Below are positions 59,084 to 64,000 of a DNA stretch of 64,000 nucleotides, piece after piece. The translations under genes and the position numbers were made by a program. The notes under the pieces are model-generated. The model saw only the letters and a program-made list of their open reading frames with translations, ran no database searches and had not been told where the DNA came from. This DNA comes from Streptomyces sp. CB02959 (GTDB lineage Bacteria; Actinomycetota; Actinomycetes; Streptomycetales; Streptomycetaceae), in the NCBI RefSeq assembly GCF_002803155.1, contig NZ_NNBP01000002.1, positions 496,001 through 560,000 of the forward strand, written 5' to 3'. The stretch's first letter is position 1. Each line of letters begins with the position of its first letter.

Positions 59084-60418
59084 TCAGACGGACGACCTGC
59101 GCCGCAGCTCGCCCTCCAGGGCGTCGACCGCCTGGCTGACCCGGATGTCCATCTCCGCCACGTGCTCGCGGCGGGCGGCGTCCAGTTCGGCCTTGCGGCG
59201 CCGCACGTACTGCTCGCACTCCTCCTGGGCGATCTCCAGCTCCGCCAGCGACTTGCGCTCCACGGCGCGCACGGCCGCGTCGTGCACCTTGACCGCGCTG
59301 TTGCTGCGCGACGACAGCAACCGGTCGTAACTGCTCTCCTGGCCGAGGAACTTGACCAGCACCGGCAGCACGTCGATGAGCACGAACAGCAGCCGGACCA
59401 GCCAGACACCGGTGAACAGCGTCGAGTCGTCCCGGGTGAGCTGCTCCAGGGCCGCCATCCGCTCCAGTACGCCGATGCCCTTCTGCTTCGCCCGTTCCTG
59501 GGCCACGCGGTGGGCGATCTCCTTGTCCCGGGCGGTCAGGAAGGCGCCGCGGGAGCGGGTCAGCCGGCTGCCGTCCTGGCCGATCCGGTCGTTCAGCTGC
59601 GCCAGCCGGCGCTCGTCGGCCGCGGTGTGGTGCGTGGCGCGGTAGTCGGCCGCCTTCACCCGCAGCCGCCGGCACTCCGAGGTCCGCTCCAGCAGTCCGG
59701 TGCCGGCGTTGCGGATCAGCTGACGGCACTCGTCCCGGACGTCCGCATCCAGGGATTCGAGCAGCTTGGTGTCCCGGTCGACCCGCTTCTGCAGCTCGGC
59801 GGCGTCCTGGCGCAGCGCGTCCAGCTCGGCGGACTGCCCTCCGGGCGTCGCGCCGAACGACAGCAGGTAGCTGTCGCAGTCGCCCGGCCGCCCCCGGTCA
59901 CCGGAACCCTGCGAGGGGTCGGGGTTGCAGCGCAGCAGGTTGCTCCGCAGCCGGTCCACGTCGCCGTGCCGTTCGTCCTGGATCCGCTCCTCGACCGCGG
60001 TCTGGAAGATCCGCAGCACCAGCGGTTCGGCGATGACCGTGCCCAGCAGCACGGCCACCAGCAGGCGTGTCACCAGCGGGGTCACCCGTCGCTTGGCGTT
60101 CGGTTGCGGGGCGATCAGCCAGCGGTCGAGATTGAGCACGAACAGCATCCAGACCACGGCGGGGACCAGCGAAAGCACCGACGTGTCACCGATGGCCTCG
60201 TTCGCGAAGTTCCACATGGAGAACGCCGCGATGACGGAGGTACCGAGTACCACGCCGCCCAGTGCGGTGTACTTGCTGCGCTCGTACCAGACCCAGGCGA
60301 GCAGGTTCTCGTCCACGCCGGTCAGGGACCGCAGCCGGCGGGCCGGATCGAAGCCCGTGGGAGGGGCCTGCTCCGGTGGCTTGCCGTACCCCTCGGGCAG
60401 CTTGAGATAGTCAGTCAA
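59084..60418 (-). CDS. DUF4407 membrane coiled-coil protein
   Basis: A 444-residue protein. Three membrane helices lie in residues about 50-140 (KYTALGGVVLGTSVIAAFSM, VLSLVPAVVWMLFVLNLDRW, LVTRLLVAVLLGTVIAEPLV). A long charged coiled coil follows in about 185-330 (QDAAELQKRVDRDTKLLESL, RIGQDGSRLTRSRGAFLTAR). A fourth helix is near 340 (GVWLVRLLFVLIDVLPVLVK), with a helical C-terminus. This order is typical of DUF4407. The family has no proven function. The start is TTG 60418, overlapping the stop of the SPFH gene by 8 nt, which indicates translational coupling. Confidence 0.85.
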   Translation of the reverse strand: MTDYLKLPEGYGKPPEQAPPTGFDPARRLRSLTGVDENLLAWVWYERSKYTALGGVVLGTSVIAAFSMWNFANEAIGDTSVLSLVPAVVWMLFVLNLDRWLIAPQPNAKRRVTPLVTRLLVAVLLGTVIAEPLVLRIFQTAVEERIQDERHGDVDRLRSNLLRCNPDPSQGSGDRGRPGDCDSYLLSFGATPGGQSAELDALRQDAAELQKRVDRDTKLLESLDADVRDECRQLIRNAGTGLLERTSECRRLRVKAADYRATHHTAADERRLAQLNDRIGQDGSRLTRSRGAFLTARDKEIAHRVAQERAKQKGIGVLERMAALEQLTRDDSTLFTGVWLVRLLFVLIDVLPVLVKFLGQESSYDRLLSSRSNSAVKVHDAAVRAVERKSLAELEIAQEECEQYVRRRKAELDAARREHVAEMDIRVSQAVDALEGELRRRSSV

Positions 60419-61493
60419 GGAGGTCGTCCTCGTCCTTGATGTAGTGCGGGCCGGGCCCCTGGCCGTTGCGGCCGGTCAGCTTCGCGGGGGAGCCGTTGGC
60501 GCGGTCCGCCGGGGCGGACTCCACGGCCGGGGCGGCGGGGCCGGCGGCCGGGACGGTGCCCTGCTCCATCAACTGCTGCAGCACCTGCTGGTAGTCCACG
60601 AAGTGTTCGGCCCGGCCCATGTGCGACACCAGGGTGCGCAGCAGATCGGCGTGGAGCGCGCGCTGTTCTCGCTCGCGCTCGTGCGTCAGGGCGCCGGCCT
60701 GCGCGGCGGCCTGCCGGCGGTGCGACCGGTCGTCGTCCTCCCGCCGGTGCGTGCGCTCGGCGATCGCGGCGACGTCGATGACGTTGCGGGTCACCCCGAG
60801 CGCGTCCACGTACTCGCCGCCCTGCTGGATCAGCTCCGCCAGCCGCTGCACCGACTGGGACTCGAACTCGTGCTGTCCGCGGAGGAGTTCCTGGCCCCGG
60901 CGCTCGTCCCGCAGCTTCTGCTCCCAGGTCCGCAGGTCCTCCGGCGTGAGCACCTCGATGCCGACGAACTCCACGGTCATCCCGGCGATCCGCGGCGTGA
61001 CGATCGTGGTGTACGCGGTCATCCGGCGGGTCGCCTCGTCGCGGACCGCGTTGACCTCCTCGATGCGGTGGGCGGCGCTGGCACGCGACAGCTCGCTGTC
61101 CCCCGCAAGGTACGAGCGGAGGGGGACCGTGACATCGTCGATGCCCTGGCGGGCGACGGTGGCGGCGTCCGTGACCTGGCAGGTGAAGGACGCCCGGATG
61201 GTGAAGGTGTCGGCCTCGCTCACCGAGGGGACGACCCGCTCCGCCTCGACCAGCCGGGCCCTGGTGTCCACCAGGCTCACCGACGAGGCGTCCACCACGT
61301 CGGGGTGCGACGGGTCGAAGGTCATCCCCTCCGGGTATTCGCGGTACTGACCGCCGACCCGGAAGACGTAGACCGCGCCGGGCGGCAGGGGCGGCACGTC
61401 GGCGCGCTGCCGGCGGCGTGGCCACCAGCCGCGCTGCACGGTCTCCAGCATCTGCTCCGCCACGATCGGATAGTTCTCGTGCACTGTCGTCAT
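60411..61493 (-). CDS. SPFH/Band-7-domain protein
   Basis: A 360-residue protein. The core (residues 60-210) follows the SPFH pattern: TFTIRASFTCQVTDAATVAR, RSYLAGDSELSRASAAHRIE with VNAVRDEATRRM, then RIAGMTVEFVGIEVLTPEDL. A charged helical region with REREQRALHADLLRTLVSHM follows, and a disordered tail ends in KDEDDLLD. No N-terminal membrane helix is obvious, so membrane contact may come through its DUF4407 partner. Such proteins form large oligomeric rings on membranes and can scaffold proteases or effectors. The ATG (61491-61493) overlaps the previous stop by 4 nt (ATGA). Confidence 0.8.
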   Translation of the reverse strand: MTTVHENYPIVAEQMLETVQRGWWPRRRQRADVPPLPPGAVYVFRVGGQYREYPEGMTFDPSHPDVVDASSVSLVDTRARLVEAERVVPSVSEADTFTIRASFTCQVTDAATVARQGIDDVTVPLRSYLAGDSELSRASAAHRIEEVNAVRDEATRRMTAYTTIVTPRIAGMTVEFVGIEVLTPEDLRTWEQKLRDERRGQELLRGQHEFESQSVQRLAELIQQGGEYVDALGVTRNVIDVAAIAERTHRREDDDRSHRRQAAAQAGALTHEREREQRALHADLLRTLVSHMGRAEHFVDYQQVLQQLMEQGTVPAAGPAAPAVESAPADRANGSPAKLTGRNGQGPGPHYIKDEDDLLD

Positions 61494-63721
61494 CCTCCTT
61501 GGAGGGAAAGGGAGTTACGGGTGGATCCGTGGCGTCGCAGGTTTCCGAGGAGGACCTGTACGAGGTGCTGGGTACCAGGAACCGCGTAGTCCGGGTGGCG
61601 CACCGCCACCGACATGTTGGCCTGTAGCCCCTGCCACTGCCGGCGGTCCAGGGCGCCGCGCATCGCCTCGCCCAGCTCGCGCACCGAGCCGGTGGCGGAC
61701 GGGACGTCGCGCAGCGCGGCCAGCGTGCGGACCAGTGCGGTCACGGCACGTGCGCGGCGCACGCTGAGCAGTACGGTGCTCCAGAGGGAGCCCAGGTGCC
61801 GGGCGGTCCGCGGGTGCCGCCGGAGCAGTTCCGCGGTCAGCGGCACCCCCGGGGTCAGCCCTTCCGCTTCGAGGACCTGCAGGACGGATTCGAGGGCCGC
61901 GGCCCGGTCCCTGAGTTCCCGGGCGTGGGCGAGTTGGGTGCGGAGGTAGCGGAGGGTGAACTCCGCGCGCTCGGCCTCCGTTTCGGCCGCGGCCGTGGCG
62001 AGGAGCAGGACCAGCGAACGGCGTGCCGCGGCCGCCACCCGCTGGCCGCGGACGGTCATCCCCCACAGGCAGTTGAGCGCGTCCATCCGGTAGAGGGCAC
62101 CGGCCTCGCCCGCGAAGGCCATCGCCGCCGTGATGGCACGCAACTGTCCGCTGCCCGACTTCGACCAGCCGAGGGCGGTGGCGAGTGCCTGCGATGCCAG
62201 GCGCTCGTCGTCGCACATGAACTGCAGGACGAAGGCCGCCGTCAGCCGCTGGCTGCTGAGCCCGTCCGACCAGGAGGGGAGGAGGTTCTCCTCGACCTCC
62301 GGCAGGGCGTGCCGGGCCAGCAGCGCGACGCCCCGCGCCACCTCCTCCCGGACCCGGGGGCCGCCGTCCAGGGCCAGCTGGTGGAGCCAGCGCCGCAGCG
62401 GATACCAGAGCTCGTAGCCGTACAGCGCGTACAGTTCGCCGATCACCAGCCCCCGCACCCGCGGCGAGGCGAAGACGAGGGTCCGCTCGCTGCGGCACCG
62501 GTCGCCGCGGTGCACCGGACCGGCGATCCCGGGCGCGCGGGTGTTCCACGCGGCCCGGCTCTGCCGCAGGGGCGGCCGGGTGGCCGGGAAGGCGTCCTCG
62601 TCGGACACCGGCTCGCCGGGTGGCCGGTCCCCGTTGCGCACATGGTCGTCGAGCAGCACCACCAGCTCCTCGAAGGTGCGCTCGGGAAGCCCCTCGGCGA
62701 AGGCCAGGGCCGCGATCGGGAGCAGGTCCTCGGGCGCGGGCCCGGTCTGGAACCAGTCCCGGACGGTCTGCTTGGCGCTGTCCCGCAGGTCCTCCAGCGC
62801 GGCCTGCGGGCCGTCGGCGAGCTGCCGGGCGGCCCGGACGATGTCCCTGGGCCGCCGCAGTTCCGCCACGAGCCCGCGGAGTTCGTCCAGGGTCTCGGCG
62901 GGCAGCAGGCCGAGGAAGGCGGCTCCGTACATCCGGTCCGCACAGTGCGCGAAGAGCGGCAGCGGGTCCGGTGGGGTCCAGGGCACGCAGTGTTCCTTCA
63001 GCGCCAACCGCCGCCGGTCGGCCGGCGAGGCGGTGAGCACCAGGTAGGAGCCGCGGCGGCGCAACTCCTCCTGCAGCTTCCTGAGGTTGTAGTCCTGCAC
63101 CGCGTCGGACTCGGTCTCGCCGGCGTAGTCGAGGATGACGTACCCGCTGCCGGGTTTGACGGTCCCCTTCGCCGCGAGGTGGGTCAGCGAGTTCGCGGGG
63201 GACAGGCTCCGGAGCGCGGCGTCCTCGCCCAGCAGGTCCCGCAGCATCGCGAACGCCCCGGCCCGCCGCCCGCTGCCCTCCTCCCCGGTCAGCACCAGGA
63301 TGTGGCCGGACTGCAGCCGGCCGGCGGTCTCGTCGTACGCGTCCGGGTGCAGGTAGTGCGCCAGTACCCGGTCGATCTCCGCGGGTTCGACCGAGCCGGG
63401 CGCCAGCCCCGGGGAGGCGGCGGCGCCGAAGCCGAACACCGATTCCGCCGCGTCGACCCGGCCGTAGAAGGTGTTGTAGACCTGCTGGACCCGATGGCCC
63501 AGGGCGCCGGTCAGCTCGTGGTAGTCCTGCTGATCGGCCGCCATGTCCCGGGCGGCCGGGTCCGGGTGGCCCGGCGCGGGGTGCGCGGCCTCGTCACCGG
63601 CGGGGTCCGAAGAGGGATCCGCCGGCCCCGGCGCGCCGCCGTCCGGTGGCTGACGAGGCGGTTCCTCACCTGTTCCGGAGCCTGCCGACTCCATTGCGCC
63701 GTCGGGGTCGTGGTCAGCCAT
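61490..63721 (-). CDS. Large P-loop-like NTPase/sensor protein
   Basis: A 743-residue soluble protein. Residues 1-60 are Pro/Gly/Asp-rich. Near 140 a degenerate Walker A, ILVLTGEEGSGRRAGAFA, has Arg where Lys-Thr/Ser is normal. Near 195, GSGYVILDYAGETESD resembles Walker B. The rest is helical, with a winged-helix-like part near 310-350 and an alpha-solenoid-like C-terminal half rich in Ala/Leu/Arg (LPSWSDGLSSQRLTAAFVLQ, CDDERLASQALATAL, LWSTVLLSVRRARAVTALVR). This suggests a STAND-like or AAA-like regulator that has lost canonical ATP binding. The ATG overlaps the upstream stop by 8 nt and its stop overlaps the SPFH gene. Confidence 0.7.
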   Translation of the reverse strand: MADHDPDGAMESAGSGTGEEPPRQPPDGGAPGPADPSSDPAGDEAAHPAPGHPDPAARDMAADQQDYHELTGALGHRVQQVYNTFYGRVDAAESVFGFGAAASPGLAPGSVEPAEIDRVLAHYLHPDAYDETAGRLQSGHILVLTGEEGSGRRAGAFAMLRDLLGEDAALRSLSPANSLTHLAAKGTVKPGSGYVILDYAGETESDAVQDYNLRKLQEELRRRGSYLVLTASPADRRRLALKEHCVPWTPPDPLPLFAHCADRMYGAAFLGLLPAETLDELRGLVAELRRPRDIVRAARQLADGPQAALEDLRDSAKQTVRDWFQTGPAPEDLLPIAALAFAEGLPERTFEELVVLLDDHVRNGDRPPGEPVSDEDAFPATRPPLRQSRAAWNTRAPGIAGPVHRGDRCRSERTLVFASPRVRGLVIGELYALYGYELWYPLRRWLHQLALDGGPRVREEVARGVALLARHALPEVEENLLPSWSDGLSSQRLTAAFVLQFMCDDERLASQALATALGWSKSGSGQLRAITAAMAFAGEAGALYRMDALNCLWGMTVRGQRVAAAARRSLVLLLATAAAETEAERAEFTLRYLRTQLAHARELRDRAAALESVLQVLEAEGLTPGVPLTAELLRRHPRTARHLGSLWSTVLLSVRRARAVTALVRTLAALRDVPSATGSVRELGEAMRGALDRRQWQGLQANMSVAVRHPDYAVPGTQHLVQVLLGNLRRHGSTRNSLSLQGG

Positions 63722-64000
63722 CGGTGGTTCCGAATCCGACGACCCCGCCGCGCAGGTCCACGGGAGCCTGGAAGTTGTTGACGTTGAGGTTCCGGCCCTT
63801 GTAGCTGTTGCGGATCCCCGGGCCCGGACGGCCGGCCGCGGGGTGTTCCGCGCTGTTCGACGCGCCGGTCCGGGCCGCGGCGTCCGGGTCCCCGGGACCG
63901 TCGGCCTCCGGCGCGGCGACCCCCGGGTCGAGGTCGTCCGGATCGTGCCCCGGCACCCACAGCCAGGCCGTCGCCTCGCATTCCTTCTCCTGGACGTCCA
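63714..64000 (-). CDS. C-terminal part of an unknown protein, first gene in view of the operon
   Basis: Only the last 95 residues are visible; the gene extends beyond the right edge. The partial start reads DVQEKECEATAWLWVPGHDP. An Asp/Ala/Pro-rich linker follows, and then the end motif RNLNVNNFQAPVDLRGGVVG before FGTTDG. The repeated N-x-N and G-x-V-G pattern resembles beta-repeat tails seen next to effector-associated domains in Streptomyces conflict genes. The stop overlaps the next ATG (ATGGCTGA). Its main domain, which would be informative, is not in the window. Confidence 0.6.
   Translation of the reverse strand, partial: DVQEKECEATAWLWVPGHDPDDLDPGVAAPEADGPGDPDAAARTGASNSAEHPAAGRPGPGIRNSYKGRNLNVNNFQAPVDLRGGVVGFGTTDG

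Overview
The window is high-GC DNA with strong third-position GC bias, long operons, GTG/TTG starts and many TetR/LacI/AsnC-type regulators, which fits a Streptomyces chromosome. The most diagnostic gene is a 1319-residue epsilon-poly-L-lysine synthetase (pls) followed, with a 4-nt overlap, by an M1 metallopeptidase. This points to an epsilon-polylysine producer of the S. albulus / S. noursei type; the species is inference. Gene content looks like accessory or arm-proximal chromosome rather than core.

Layout. 1-8.2 kb: a cytochrome P450 cut by the left edge, its TetR neighbour with a 27-bp palindrome, an array of nine 11-bp repeats between them, a scrambled RraA-family pseudogene, a SpoIIE-type phosphatase, a polyketide-cyclase-fold protein, a site-2 protease with CBS domains, a PP2C phosphatase and a biopterin-dependent aromatic amino acid hydroxylase. 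8.4-17.3 kb: an orphan sugar-binding lipoprotein, an AsnC regulator, a DUF6624 protein, a multiply frameshifted HTH-glycosidase gene, a broken small secreted protein, an acetyltransferase, a FUSC-type membrane protein, a lactonase and a SnoaL-like protein. 17.6-22.5 kb (minus strand): sirohydrochlorin-chelatase-like protein, GlcNAc-kinase-like ATPase coupled to a scramblase-like protein, uracil-DNA glycosylase and a BNR-repeat protein.

22.9-34.6 kb: an Old Yellow Enzyme, a P450/O-methyltransferase operon with a long leader hairpin, an ArsR regulator, an FprA-type ferredoxin reductase, a DUF6214 protein, two TetR genes, an APH-type kinase, and an SDR gene divergent from its probable TetR repressor with two perfect operators. 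34.7-38.1 kb: a secreted Cys protein and a magnesium locus (MgtC and a non-canonical Nramp transporter) preceded by an M-box magnesium riboswitch and a 23-codon leader ORF. 38.1-44.7 kb: a membrane protein and the pls locus.

44.8-58.4 kb: methyltransferase, DUF5709 and DUF2795 proteins, a nucleoside hydrolase-MFS operon with a divergent LacI regulator, an AA10 LPMO behind a DasR-like site, a hypothetical protein, DUF779, an APH(6)/hydroxyurea-type kinase, a gamma-butyrolactone signalling set (AfsA-like synthase, divergent TetR receptor, adjacent HAD phosphatase) and PolX.

58.5-64 kb: a minus-strand operon that reads as a putative membrane-linked conflict (defence-type) system: the tail of an unknown gene, a large P-loop-like protein, an SPFH/Band-7 protein and a DUF4407 coiled-coil membrane protein, all joined by 4-8 nt overlaps, and then, after a strong hairpin, a Pycsar-type transmembrane effector. 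This is the best candidate for an undescribed system. No rRNA, tRNA, CRISPR array or intact insertion sequence was seen.
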